In this document: positions 9,058-18,576 of the stretch, piece by piece
Position numbering within the stretch: the stretch's first letter is position 1
Layout: each line of letters begins with the position of its first letter
Assembly (NCBI GenBank): GCA_020201435.1
Contig: JAIVGS010000001.1
Location: forward strand, 1 to 54,759
Origin: Myxococcales bacterium
Lineage (GTDB): Bacteria > Myxococcota > Myxococcia > Myxococcales > 40CM-4-68-19
Direction: 5' to 3'
DNA length: 54,759 nt
Program-made: the position numbers and the translations under genes
Notes under the pieces: generated by a model
What the model was told of the DNA's origin: nothing
Seen by the model: only the letters and a program-made list of their open reading frames with translations
Databases searched by the model: none

Positions 9058-9088
9058 GGGAACCTTTTCGCGCGCTCGGCGTGTAACC
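9058..9088 (+). promoter_or_regulatory. Candidate ECF-type autoregulatory promoter
   Basis: GGGAACC(TTTT) at 9058-9064, 16-nt spacer, GTGTAACC at 9081-9088, just upstream of the ECF sigma gene. Confidence 0.5.
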
Positions 9089-9113
9089 GGCGGTGCTGCG
9101 AAATTCGGCCGCA

Positions 9114-9641
9114 ATGATCCTGCGCGACGGCGACTCGGAGCTCGACGAGCTGACGCTGCGCCGCGCACAGGCCGGCGATGACGCCGCCTGCCGGGCGCTG
9201 GTCGAGCGGTACCAGCGGCCGGTGTTTGCGCTGATCTCGCGGACGATCGGACACGGGCCGCTGGTGGAGGATCTCGCCCAGGAGACGTTTCTCAAGGCGT
9301 TTCGGGCACTTGCGAGATTCGATCCAGCCGGGCGGGCGCGCTTTTCGACGTGGCTTCTGACCATCGCGGCTCGGCTCGCGATCGACCACGCGCGGCGGCG
9401 CGAGCCGGCTCCCGATCGACCTCGGCTCGCAGCCGGGTCGGCGGAGCTTCGCACCGCCCTGGCGGCGGCGGTCGAGTCGCTGCCGCCCGATTTCCGCGCT
9501 GCGTTCCTGCTGCGGGAGGCGCACGGGTTCTCGACGGCAGAAGTGGCCGAGGCGCTCGGGGTCGAGGAAGGCACCGTCAAGTCGCGTCTCTCCCGGGCGC
9601 GGGAAGCGCTGCGGCAGATCCTCGGAGATTTCCATGACTGA
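9114..9641 (+). CDS. ECF RNA polymerase sigma factor
   Basis: ALVERYQRPVFALISRTIGHGPLVEDLAQETFLKAFRALARFD and GVEEGTVKSRLSRAREALR, sigma-70 regions 2 and 4; ATG 9114 preferred over GTG 9093. Confidence 0.92.
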   Translation: MILRDGDSELDELTLRRAQAGDDAACRALVERYQRPVFALISRTIGHGPLVEDLAQETFLKAFRALARFDPAGRARFSTWLLTIAARLAIDHARRREPAPDRPRLAAGSAELRTALAAAVESLPPDFRAAFLLREAHGFSTAEVAEALGVEEGTVKSRLSRAREALRQILGDFHD

Positions 9642-10938
9642 CTTTTCCCAGTGGCCCGCGCAGGAGCCGCCGGACGGCTTTGCCGGACGCGTGCTGGCTT
9701 CGCGGCGGCAGCGGCGGCGGTGGCCACTCGTTACCGCGGCGGCTGCGGCAGCGGTGGTTGCGGCGTTTGCCTTGCTGCGGACGGAGAACGGAGCGGCGGA
9801 ACCCGTGCGGCGGGCGGCGATCGCGATGGGCCGGCGCGCGACGGCGGTGGCCGAGCCGGGTGCGCGATTGCGCTGGTCGATCTCACCCTCGGGGCGCGCG
9901 AGCGTCGTGCAGGACCGGGGCGAGGTCTTTTATCGCGTCGAGCCGGGCGGCCCGTTCGAGGTCGACGCCGGCGGCGCGCGCATCGAGGTGCTGGGAACCT
10001 GCTTTCGCGTGGAGGTGGGCATGTCTTCTGCGAGCAAGATGGCGCTGTCCGCGGCGGCCGGAGCAGCCGCCGCGACCGCGGTGGTGGTGACGGTCTACGA
10101 AGGAAGGGTCGCCGTCGCATCGCCGGCAGGCGCCGTCCAGGTGGCGGCCGGCGAACGCGCGCGCAGCGAGCCCGGCCAGGCGGTCCGCGTCGAGGACGCG
10201 CACGCCGCTCCAACGGCGCCGGCCACGACTGTCTCCTCCGGTTCGCCCGAGGCCTCGAGCCGCGAGCAGCTGATCCAGCGCGATCGCGCGCAGCAGGCCG
10301 AGATCGCGACGCTGCGAAATCGCGTCCGCGACCTGGAGAAAAAAGTGGCGGTCGCGCCCTCGGCCGGGGAGGCCTCGCATCCGGCCGAGCGCGGGCCGGC
10401 GCTCAAGTACCGCGACTTCACCCCCGAGGAGCTCCTCGAGATGGCGCGCAACTGCGAAGTGCGCGTCGACCTTCTGCCCCTCTCGCGCGAGCCGTTCAAG
10501 CTCGGTCCCGACCTCAGCGCTCAGCTGCACCTCTCCGAGGACGAGCAGGCGCGCGTCAACGCGACGGTCAACGATCTCGCGAAAGAGACCATCGCCCGGC
10601 TGCGCGCGCTGTACGTGGAGGCGACCGGCGACGTGGCGGGCGCCGACAATCTCGAGCCCTTTTCGCTGCAACGCGAGATCCTGCACAAGTCGCCGGAGCC
10701 GGTCATCGCTGCGGCTCGGGCGCGCGTGGCTCGCGAGCGGGCGGGTCTCGAAACGCCGCCGGCCGACCCTCGCGCCGGCAGCATTCCGGAGCGGCTTTTC
10801 CGCTATCTGATCACCGTCAATGACACGCTGCAGCATTCGCTCGAGCCGGAGCTCGGGGCGCAGCAGGCGGCCGCGGTGCGCGATCGGCTCTCGTGGTCGC
10901 GGATGAACATGAGCGGCTGCGCCAACGACGGCCGTTAG
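9634..10938 (+). CDS. FecR-domain anti-sigma factor, single TM
   Basis: TM WPLVTAAAAAAVVAAFALL; FecR-like GEVFYRVEPGGPFEVDAGGARIEVLGTCFRVEV...VTVYEGRVAVASPAGAVQVAAGERA; overlaps sigma gene by 8 nt. Confidence 0.82.
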   Translation: MTDFSQWPAQEPPDGFAGRVLASRRQRRRWPLVTAAAAAAVVAAFALLRTENGAAEPVRRAAIAMGRRATAVAEPGARLRWSISPSGRASVVQDRGEVFYRVEPGGPFEVDAGGARIEVLGTCFRVEVGMSSASKMALSAAAGAAAATAVVVTVYEGRVAVASPAGAVQVAAGERARSEPGQAVRVEDAHAAPTAPATTVSSGSPEASSREQLIQRDRAQQAEIATLRNRVRDLEKKVAVAPSAGEASHPAERGPALKYRDFTPEELLEMARNCEVRVDLLPLSREPFKLGPDLSAQLHLSEDEQARVNATVNDLAKETIARLRALYVEATGDVAGADNLEPFSLQREILHKSPEPVIAAARARVARERAGLETPPADPRAGSIPERLFRYLITVNDTLQHSLEPELGAQQAAAVRDRLSWSRMNMSGCANDGR

Positions 10939-11102
10939 GGGAGTCGGAACGGCTCGCCGCGCGGCCCGTCGCGCTTGCGGAGCTGCTCGTGCGAAGGCGG
11001 CGGGAACTGCGAGATGAACGGCAGGTAATCGCCGGCCCCTCGCGCCGCATCCTTCGCGAATCGGTTCAGCGCGGCCGCATCAGCCGGGGTCGTCCGGATC
11101 AT
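10935..11102 (-). CDS. 55-aa small protein overlapping nucleotidyltransferase 3' end
   Basis: MIRTTPADAAALNRFAKDAARGAGDYLPFISQFPPPSHEQLRKRDGPRGEPFRLP*; 23-nt overlap with upstream NTase CDS; stop overlaps convergent FecR stop. Confidence 0.6.
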   Translation of the reverse strand: MIRTTPADAAALNRFAKDAARGAGDYLPFISQFPPPSHEQLRKRDGPRGEPFRLP

Positions 11103-11634
11103 GATCTCGTCCGATGATGATGCGCTTGAGCTCATCGAATCTCCCGCGCAGGCCGTGTTTCTCGAAGTAACCGCGGATCTTCTCCTCGTCAACCCCGGGC
11201 AGCTCGAGGAGGAACTGGATGTCCGCCAACTCTTTGTAGAGCCGCACGGGGCTGTTCTTGATCGCATGGACCTTCATCGCCGCCAGGTGTTCCGGAGACG
11301 GAACGAGCAGGTCGAGAGAACCGACGCGCTTGCGTTGGGCGTCGGCGAAGAGAACGTCCGCGGTGTGCGCATCGAGGTAGATGAAGTCGACGCGGCCGAG
11401 CGCCGGATCGGCGTGCAGGTGATTCGAGTAGCCCTCGGATGCGTGGAGCTCCTCGTAGCCGAGTGACTTCATGAAGCGCAGCAGATCGACCCGTGCGGCG
11501 TCTTCGACCACGAAGTCGAGATCGGCCGTGGCGCGTTGCAGCCCGTGCGCTTGCATTGCAAACGCGCCGGCGAGGGCAAACCGCCGTCGCTCGAGAAACG
11601 TGGCGATCGCGCCGAGGACTTTCGCGAAATCCAC
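11080..11634 (-). CDS. Nucleotidyltransferase (AbiEii/DUF1814-like fold)
   Basis: LAGAFAMQAHGLQRATADLDFVVED (G-[GA]..AMQAHG..R.T.DLDF); start GTG 11634. Confidence 0.8.
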   Translation of the reverse strand: MDFAKVLGAIATFLERRRFALAGAFAMQAHGLQRATADLDFVVEDAARVDLLRFMKSLGYEELHASEGYSNHLHADPALGRVDFIYLDAHTADVLFADAQRKRVGSLDLLVPSPEHLAAMKVHAIKNSPVRLYKELADIQFLLELPGVDEEKIRGYFEKHGLRGRFDELKRIIIGRDHDPDDPG

Positions 11635-11657
11635 GGCCGCAGGCTATCACATCGGCG

Positions 11658-11686
11658 TTGACGTGAACGGGCCGTTCCTGATATAT
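11658..11686 (+). promoter_or_regulatory. Sigma70-like promoter of RAYT gene
   Basis: TTGACG (11658-11663), 17-nt spacer, ATATAT (11681-11686), ATG at 11696. Confidence 0.55.
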
Positions 11687-11695
11687 CCCGAAATC

Positions 11696-12307
11696 ATGCA
11701 ACAACTCGAATTCACGACGCACGGCGGACGGCGCCGAGGAGCAGGCCGCCCGACGACTGGCCGCGTCTCCCACGCGATGCGACCGCGGTTCGCGCGGCCG
11801 ACGCCGGCGCACGTCACCCTGAGGGTCGGGGAGGACGTCTGGAACCTGCGCCGGAAGTCGGTATTGCGGGAGATCCGGGCGTGCTTCGCTGCGGCTCTGG
11901 GCCGATTCGGGCTCCGGCTGATCGAATTCTCGATCCTCGGCAACCACCTGCACCTGATCGTCGAGGCCGACGACACGGCAGCGCTCTCACGGGGCATGCA
12001 GGGTTTGACCATCCGGATCGCGAAGGCGCTCAACCGGCTGATGTCGCGCCGCGGGACGCTCTTCGCGGACCATTACCACGCGCGCCTCCTCACCACACCC
12101 GCCGAGCTCGTCAACGCCATCGCGTATGTGCTCGAAAACGCGGCGCGCCGTTACGGCGCGTCGGGACCCGACGCGTTTTCATCTGCCGCGCCGAACGCGC
12201 GCCTCGCCCTCGCGGTGCCGGTCAGCTGGCTGCTGACGGTCGGATGGCGGCGCGCCAAACGGATTCCTGACTGGATGCTTCAGCGACAGCGCACGGCCGC
12301 GACGTAG
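11696..12307 (+). CDS. RAYT / IS200-like Y1 transposase family protein
   Basis: GGRRRGAGRP basic motif, HUH pair in FSILGNHLHLIVEA, LNRLMSRRGTLFADHYHARLLTTPAELVNAIAYVLENA. Confidence 0.87.
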   Translation: MQQLEFTTHGGRRRGAGRPTTGRVSHAMRPRFARPTPAHVTLRVGEDVWNLRRKSVLREIRACFAAALGRFGLRLIEFSILGNHLHLIVEADDTAALSRGMQGLTIRIAKALNRLMSRRGTLFADHYHARLLTTPAELVNAIAYVLENAARRYGASGPDAFSSAAPNARLALAVPVSWLLTVGWRRAKRIPDWMLQRQRTAAT

Positions 12308-12319
12308 CCCGCCTGGTCT

Positions 12320-12496
12320 TCATCGCAGCACCTTCATCAACAACCCGATCACCAGGCCGAGCGCCACCAGGCCGGCGATGATCGAGCCGTAGCCGAGCAG
12401 GGCCTGCTTGAAGGTCGGCGGAGGCAGCTCCTGCGGCTCCGAAGGAGGCGGAGGATAGTGCTCGACAATCTTCTTTTCCGGCGGGGCGTCGGTCAT
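12320..12496 (-). CDS. Small single-TM protein
   Basis: MTDAPPEKKIVEHYPPPPSEPQELPPPTFKQALLGYGSIIAGLVALGLVIGLLMKVLR; ATGA overlap with upstream 899-aa CDS. Confidence 0.6.
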   Translation of the reverse strand: MTDAPPEKKIVEHYPPPPSEPQELPPPTFKQALLGYGSIIAGLVALGLVIGLLMKVLR

Positions 12497-15192
12497 CCGA
12501 GCGCCACCGGGATCCAGTCGCCGCTCTGCGGCACGCGGCCGGCTTCGTACTCGCGGATCCAGTCGGCGACGTGGTGCTGCGCGAGCAAGGTGAAGAACGG
12601 GTTCTCCCGGGCGACGATCTCGAAGATGCCGAGGCCGCCCTGCTTTTCGAAGCCCTTGAAGAGCGCGCGGCCGACGAAGACGAACAGCTCGTGCAGACCC
12701 TGCGGCGAGACGGCCATCACCAGGCGCAGCGAGCTCATCGGAAAGACGAACCGCTCGCGCATCGCCGGATGCAGCGCCCCGACGTCGACGTCTCGTTTGA
12801 TGAAGACGAGATCGCCGCCGCGGGCCTCGACGTAGGCCTTGAGGGCCTCTTCGGAGAGGGCCGCGCCGCCGTTGTAGATGTCGCCGCGGTCCTCGTACGA
12901 CTCCTGCGAGGCCAGCCGCGCGACGAAGTCGCGGACCACGCCGTTCAGGACCGTCTCGGCGCTGTCGAAATCGCCGCCCGCCACGCTCCGCCGAACCGCC
13001 AGCTCGACGTCGGCCGGGATCGGCATCGACAGCGGCTGCGAGACCGCGACCGAGAGCGGGCACACCAGCGACGGCTGCCCGCGTCTCGCCCGTTCGGCGG
13101 CGAGGATCGCGTCGACTCGCGCCCGCACGCCGCCGTTGCGGGCGGTGCCGCGCGCGCTCTCGTTGATCTTCTCCGCGATCGAGACCTTGATCTGTCCGAA
13201 GATGTCGTCCTCGAAGGTCGCGATCTCCGGCGCGGCGCCGAAGGAGACGAAGATTCCCGCCTCGAGCTTTTCCCCGCTCGCCAGCGACAGCTCGGCCTCG
13301 CGCTGGTCCTCGAGCCGCTGCCGTTGCGCCTCCAGCGCGCGCAGGCGGTAGGAGGGTTCCTCACCCGAGGCCTTGTCGAGCGTGCCCCGGCGCAGCGCGT
13401 CCTGGGCCGAGCGGATCGCGCCCTCGAGCATCTGGAATTGCGCGCGGTATTTCTCCTCGATGGTGGCGATGGTCCTGGCGACCGCCTCGCGCGAGGCCTC
13501 GCTGTCGAGCCGGCGCGCGTAGCTGCCGAGGGCGTGGCGGATCTCGTCGGACAGCTCGAGCAGCGCGACGATGTCGCCCGAGAAGCTGACCGCGTCGCCG
13601 AGCAGATTGTTCAAGTAAATCCCGCCCTTGTCGGCGAGGTGGGCGGCGCCCTGGGCGTGGCGGGCGGCCGCCGTCAGGATCGGGCCGTAGAATTCGCGGG
13701 AGAGGAAGTCGGCGACGACGGTCTCCTTGAGGAACGCGGTCCGCTTGGTGAAATCCTTCATGTCGCAGAAGAGGTGCCCCATCTGCGGCGCGCGGGCGCG
13801 GGACATGAGAATCGGCTTTTCGTCGATGCCGAAGAGGTAGAGCTTGCCGCCCTCGTGCTCGGCGGTGACGCCGCCGTCGCTCTCGGCGCCGGTGCGGTGG
13901 ACGAGCTGGGTCTCGGCCTGGTCGAGGCCGCGGTCGAGGGCGGCGTCGACCGCGAGCGAGGCGACGGCGCTCGACCACGACTTCACCACCGCGTCGGTCG
14001 AGATGTAGGCGCCGGGGTCTTCGTCCTTCCATTCTTTCGCGGCGATGGCGATCGACTCGAGCAGCGACCGGGCCGGCTCGTTGGTCGCGCCCTTCGCGGC
14101 CGACCTGGCGCGGGTGAGCAGGTCCTTGCGCGCGGAGACGGTGACCAGGATCTTCTCCAGCGCGACCGGCGCCTGGAAGAGCTGCGCCATCGTCAGGCCG
14201 TCGACCGAGAGCGACGGGGCGCGGCCGACGTCGGCCATCCGCAGAAGCTGCAGGAGCTCGCCGCGGAGCCGGGCGAGCGCGACCTGGCGGGCGGCCTTGC
14301 GCATCGCTTCCTTCGACCCGGCCAGATCGGCCACCGCGTCGCGGCCGACCGTCTCCGGCGTCCCGCCCCCGATCAGCTTCTGCGTCAGCTGCTCGATCCG
14401 CAGCGGGGCCTCGGCGAACGGCAGGCCGTAGGAGGATGCGCCGCTGCCCCACACCATCTTGAGACCGCCGAGCCACGGAAGGGCGTGGGCGGCCGCTTCC
14501 GATTGGAGCCCCGAAGGGCTCGAAAAGACGCCGGATTCTCGCGCCGCCAGGCGGACGGCACAGAGCAGGCCGGCGGCGACCGCCCCGTGAAGGACGCGCC
14601 CGGCGGGACCGCCGACCGGCAGATCCTTCAGCGTGTCGAGGGCGCTTTGCGAGAGCGCCCGCAGGGCGAGCAGCGCCAGGTAGGGCGTCGGCTCGGGAGG
14701 CTCGTGGGTGGTCGACTCTTCCTGCGCGCGCCGGAGCAACGCGTTGATCGTGCCCACCAGCACCCGGCCCGGCCGGCCCGAGGCGATCCACGACGCCAGC
14801 AGGCCGCTGTCGAGCGCGGAGTGAAGCTCGGGCGCCTCGAGAAACGCCCGCCGCACGTTGTCGCTCTTCACCGTCGCCGGCGCGATGAACGACGCCGGCC
14901 GCGCGGCGCGCGGGTCGAATCCGTCGAGCAGGATCAGCCGGTCGTACTCCTGCTCCCGCAGCGCGATCTGGTGCCGGACGCAGAGGAGGAAGAAGAGATC
15001 GCGCGCCGCGGCGCCCAGCGCCTGGCCGATCTGCCCGTCGACGTGCACCGGAACGCGCAGGTCGGCCAGCGAGGTGCCGACGTGGAAGCGGAGCGAGCGG
15101 CCGTCGAGGCGCAGCGTGTCGCCGATCATCCGCCCCGGCATCTGCCGGCGCAGCCGCGCGATCAGGTCGAGCCGTTCGTCGGCGTAGGCCAC
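12493..15192 (-). CDS. Large protein with class III nucleotidyl cyclase-like domain (interrupted)
   Basis: GHLFCDMKDFTKRTAF, NNLLGDAVSFSGD and EKINESARGTARN match cyclase homology domain motifs, separated by charged coiled-coil insert; start GTG 15192. Confidence 0.7.
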   Translation of the reverse strand: MAYADERLDLIARLRRQMPGRMIGDTLRLDGRSLRFHVGTSLADLRVPVHVDGQIGQALGAAARDLFFLLCVRHQIALREQEYDRLILLDGFDPRAARPASFIAPATVKSDNVRRAFLEAPELHSALDSGLLASWIASGRPGRVLVGTINALLRRAQEESTTHEPPEPTPYLALLALRALSQSALDTLKDLPVGGPAGRVLHGAVAAGLLCAVRLAARESGVFSSPSGLQSEAAAHALPWLGGLKMVWGSGASSYGLPFAEAPLRIEQLTQKLIGGGTPETVGRDAVADLAGSKEAMRKAARQVALARLRGELLQLLRMADVGRAPSLSVDGLTMAQLFQAPVALEKILVTVSARKDLLTRARSAAKGATNEPARSLLESIAIAAKEWKDEDPGAYISTDAVVKSWSSAVASLAVDAALDRGLDQAETQLVHRTGAESDGGVTAEHEGGKLYLFGIDEKPILMSRARAPQMGHLFCDMKDFTKRTAFLKETVVADFLSREFYGPILTAAARHAQGAAHLADKGGIYLNNLLGDAVSFSGDIVALLELSDEIRHALGSYARRLDSEASREAVARTIATIEEKYRAQFQMLEGAIRSAQDALRRGTLDKASGEEPSYRLRALEAQRQRLEDQREAELSLASGEKLEAGIFVSFGAAPEIATFEDDIFGQIKVSIAEKINESARGTARNGGVRARVDAILAAERARRGQPSLVCPLSVAVSQPLSMPIPADVELAVRRSVAGGDFDSAETVLNGVVRDFVARLASQESYEDRGDIYNGGAALSEEALKAYVEARGGDLVFIKRDVDVGALHPAMRERFVFPMSSLRLVMAVSPQGLHELFVFVGRALFKGFEKQGGLGIFEIVARENPFFTLLAQHHVADWIREYEAGRVPQSGDWIPVALG

Positions 15193-15219
15193 GCGGCCAG
15201 TTTAGCGTAAGAAGCGCGG

Positions 15220-15741
15220 ATGCGTTTCCCGATCCTCGCGTCTGTGATGCTTCTGGCCGGCTGTCCGGGGCTCGGCCAGGTCGGATTCGACGTCGATTCG
15301 ACCGGCCGCTCCACCATCCAAGGGTCGGCGGCGGGCGGCCTGCTGCCGGCGTTCCCGGGCTTCACCGGGTTCGGCAGCATGAGCTTCTCGCAGGACCAGA
15401 CCTTCTCGAACAACAACACCAACAAGGATCACGTCAGCTCGTGCAGGACGAAGAAGCTGACGCTGAAGATCGTGAGCCCGACCGGCGCGAACCTCTCGTT
15501 CATCTCGGCGATCGAGTTCCACATCCAGGCGCCCAATCTGCCAGACGTGAAGATCGCCGAGCTGTCGCCGATCCCGGCGGGCGCCACGATTGTCGAGCTC
15601 AACCTCGACGACGTCGAGCTCGCTCCCTATGCGAAGGCCGACAGCTTTTCCATCACCACCAAGGGGACGGCCTCTGTACCGCCACAGGACACGACCATCG
15701 AAGCCGATCTGACGCTCCACATCGTCGCGAACGTGCTGTAG
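15220..15741 (+). CDS. Predicted lipoprotein, unknown function
   Basis: MRFPILASVMLLAGC lipobox; 173 aa secreted beta-rich protein. Confidence 0.6.
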   Translation: MRFPILASVMLLAGCPGLGQVGFDVDSTGRSTIQGSAAGGLLPAFPGFTGFGSMSFSQDQTFSNNNTNKDHVSSCRTKKLTLKIVSPTGANLSFISAIEFHIQAPNLPDVKIAELSPIPAGATIVELNLDDVELAPYAKADSFSITTKGTASVPPQDTTIEADLTLHIVANVL

Positions 15742-16092
<351 letters not shown>

Positions 16093-16105
16093 AGGAGAGG
16101 CATCG

Positions 16106-17554
16106 ATGCCCAAGGGCAAGGACGTCATCGGATTGGCGCAGGACAAGAAGGCCGTGATGGTCGATCTGAAGTTCATGGACTTCCTCGGCCTCTGGCAGCA
16201 TTTCACGATCCCGATCTCGGAGCTGAACGAGGCGGTGTTCGACGAAGGCCTCGGGTTCGACGGGAGCTCGATCCGCGGCTGGGCGCCGATCCACGCCAGC
16301 GACATGCTGGTGTTCCCGGATCCGGACACCGCGGTCATCGACCCGTTCATGAAAGACACGACGCTGTCCTTGATCTGCAACATCGTCGACCCGATCACCA
16401 AGGAGCCGTACAACCGCGACCCGCGGTTCATCGCCCAGAAGGCGGAGCGTTATCTGAAACAGACCGGGCTCGGCGACACCGCCTATTACGGGCCGGAGGC
16501 CGAGTTCTTCATCTTCGACGGCGTTTCGTACGACGTGGGCGTCAACCATTCCGGCTACAAGATCGAGTCGCGCGAAGGCCAGTGGGAGACCGGCCACAGC
16601 CGCGAGACGCACTTCGACGGCAAGCACGTGCAGGAGCGGCCGAACCTCGGCTACAAGCCGCGCTACAAGGAAGGGTACTTCCCGGTCGCGCCGATCGATT
16701 CGCAGCAGGACCTGCGGACCGAGATGGTCCGGGTGATGGAGCAGGTCGGGATCCAGGTCGAGCGGCAGCACCACGAGGTCGCGACCGCGGGTCAGGCCGA
16801 GATCGACATCCGCTTCGACAGCCTCGTCCGCTGCGCCGACAAGCTGATGTGGTTCAAGTACGTCATCAAGAACGTCGCGCTGCGCAACGGCAAGACGGTG
16901 ACGTTCATGCCCAAGCCGCTCTATGGCGACAACGGAAGCGGCATGCATACCCACCAGTCGATCTGGAAGGGCGGCAAGCCGTTGTTCGCCGGCGAGGGCT
17001 ACGCCGGCATGAGCGAGATGGCGCTGCACTACATCGGCGGCGTCTTGAAGCACGCGCGGTCGCTGGCGGCGATCTGCAACCCGACGACGAACTCGTACAA
17101 GCGGCTGGTGCCGGGGTTCGAGGCGCCGGTGAACCTCGCGTACAGCTCGCGCAACCGGAGCGCGGCGATCCGCATCCCGATGTACTCGCCGTCGCCGAAG
17201 GCGAAGCGCCTCGAGTTCCGCTCGCCGGACCCGTCGTGCAACCCCTATCTCGCCTTCGCGGCGATGCTCATGGCCGGGCTCGACGGGATCGAAAACCGGG
17301 TCGACCCCGGCGATCCGCTCGACAAGGACATCTACGGGCTGTCGCCGGAAGAGCTGAAAGACGTCCCGAAGATGCCGGGCTCGCTGGAGGAGGCGCTCGA
17401 TTGCCTCAAGAAGGACCACGAGTTCCTGCTCAAGGGCGACGTCTTCACGCAGGACGTGATCGAGGCGTGGATCGACACCAAGGTCGAGAAGGAGCTGAAC
17501 CCCGTTCGGCTCCGCCCCTCGCCGATGGAATTTGCGCTGTATTTCGATATTTAA
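16106..17554 (+). CDS. glnA: Type I glutamine synthetase
   Basis: [67 protein letters not shown] region with candidate adenylylation Tyr. Confidence 0.97.
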   Translation: MPKGKDVIGLAQDKKAVMVDLKFMDFLGLWQHFTIPISELNEAVFDEGLGFDGSSIRGWAPIHASDMLVFPDPDTAVIDPFMKDTTLSLICNIVDPITKEPYNRDPRFIAQKAERYLKQTGLGDTAYYGPEAEFFIFDGVSYDVGVNHSGYKIESREGQWETGHSRETHFDGKHVQERPNLGYKPRYKEGYFPVAPIDSQQDLRTEMVRVMEQVGIQVERQHHEVATAGQAEIDIRFDSLVRCADKLMWFKYVIKNVALRNGKTVTFMPKPLYGDNGSGMHTHQSIWKGGKPLFAGEGYAGMSEMALHYIGGVLKHARSLAAICNPTTNSYKRLVPGFEAPVNLAYSSRNRSAAIRIPMYSPSPKAKRLEFRSPDPSCNPYLAFAAMLMAGLDGIENRVDPGDPLDKDIYGLSPEELKDVPKMPGSLEEALDCLKKDHEFLLKGDVFTQDVIEAWIDTKVEKELNPVRLRPSPMEFALYFDI

Positions 17555-18149
17555 GTCCGGCCACCGAAGGTGGCTTAGGACCTGCGCAGTCGTTTTGTCT
17601 TGCGGGGTCGCCTGTACGCCGGCCGCGGCGCGCAGGACGGTCGATCCGCAAGTATTGCGCGGGGTTACGCTCGGCGTGCCCGAGCCGGCCGATGCCCGGC
17701 CGACGCCGGGGATCGGCTGCGGGCAGGTCTCGCAGGACCTCGCGCTGCGGGCGCACAAGGCGCTGGTCTCGGCATTCACCGACGCCGGCGCGAACGTCAC
17801 CAACTCGAGTACCGGCCCGCTGGTGCTGACCGTCGCCGTCCGCGAGGCGACGATGGGACCGGAGAACGAGCGGCCGCGGCGCACCGACAAGCCGGTGGTG
17901 CAGGGTCAGCCGGACGCGCCGCCGCTCGATCAGCCGCAGCAGAGCTGGTTCAACTCCGGCCAGGGCAACGTCCAGGTCGTGCTCGACGCGACCCTCTCGC
18001 GCGACGGAGCGGTGGTCTGGCGCGACACGGTGAGCGGCCACGCGCAGTCGGCGCCGTGCGTACAGGCGGTGGACAAGGTTCGCGAGGCGCTGTCGGACGC
18101 GGTCGACGCGCTGCGCGCTCGGGTGATTCCGCTGGTCAGAGCCCCTTGA
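17532..18149 (+). CDS. Hypothetical secreted/lipoprotein
   Basis: Hydrophobic N-terminus with VLSCGVAC; 3' of glnA; start uncertain (overlaps glnA by 23 nt). Confidence 0.5.
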   Translation: MRCISIFKSGHRRWLRTCAVVLSCGVACTPAAARRTVDPQVLRGVTLGVPEPADARPTPGIGCGQVSQDLALRAHKALVSAFTDAGANVTNSSTGPLVLTVAVREATMGPENERPRRTDKPVVQGQPDAPPLDQPQQSWFNSGQGNVQVVLDATLSRDGAVVWRDTVSGHAQSAPCVQAVDKVREALSDAVDALRARVIPLVRAP

Positions 18150-18576
18150 GGCGGTAGTTGGCGACGCCGCCGGCCGACTTCTGCTCGACCAGCTTGCCCT
18201 CGCGGACGAGGTCGTCGAGCAGCGCGCTGGCCTGGAAGTGATCGATCTTCAGCTCGCTCGAGATCGCTTCGGCGCTGACCAGGAGCTTCTGCCGCATCAT
18301 CCGGACGATGGCGTCCTTCTGGTCCTGTTTCTTCTGTAAAGTCGCGATGTTGGTGCTCATGCCGCGGCGGATGCCGAGGACGATGAGCGCGACCACCGCG
18401 ATCGCGACCAGCGGAAAGACGACCTCGCCGTGGTCCTCGACGAAGTACCAGACGTCGTGCCACTGGTCTTCGGCCGGCGGGTGCGGCTTGTGCCGGCGGG
18501 GCGCGAAAGCGAGCAGAGCGTGGCAGAGTGCCGCCAGCACGGCGGCGTACCTACGGCAGAAGTTGGAGGGGATCAA
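18136..18576 (-). CDS. Hypothetical membrane protein with C-terminal winged-helix-like region
   Basis: TM VVFPLVAIAVVALIVLGI then DAIVRMMRQKLLVSAEAISSELKIDHFQASALLDDLVREGKLVEQ. Confidence 0.55.
   Translation of the reverse strand: MIPSNFCRRYAAVLAALCHALLAFAPRRHKPHPPAEDQWHDVWYFVEDHGEVVFPLVAIAVVALIVLGIRRGMSTNIATLQKKQDQKDAIVRMMRQKLLVSAEAISSELKIDHFQASALLDDLVREGKLVEQKSAGGVANYRLKGL

Noticed and set aside
11635-12319. Complete insertion sequence or REPIN around the RAYT gene
   Set aside because: No terminal inverted or REP-type repeats seen in either short flank.
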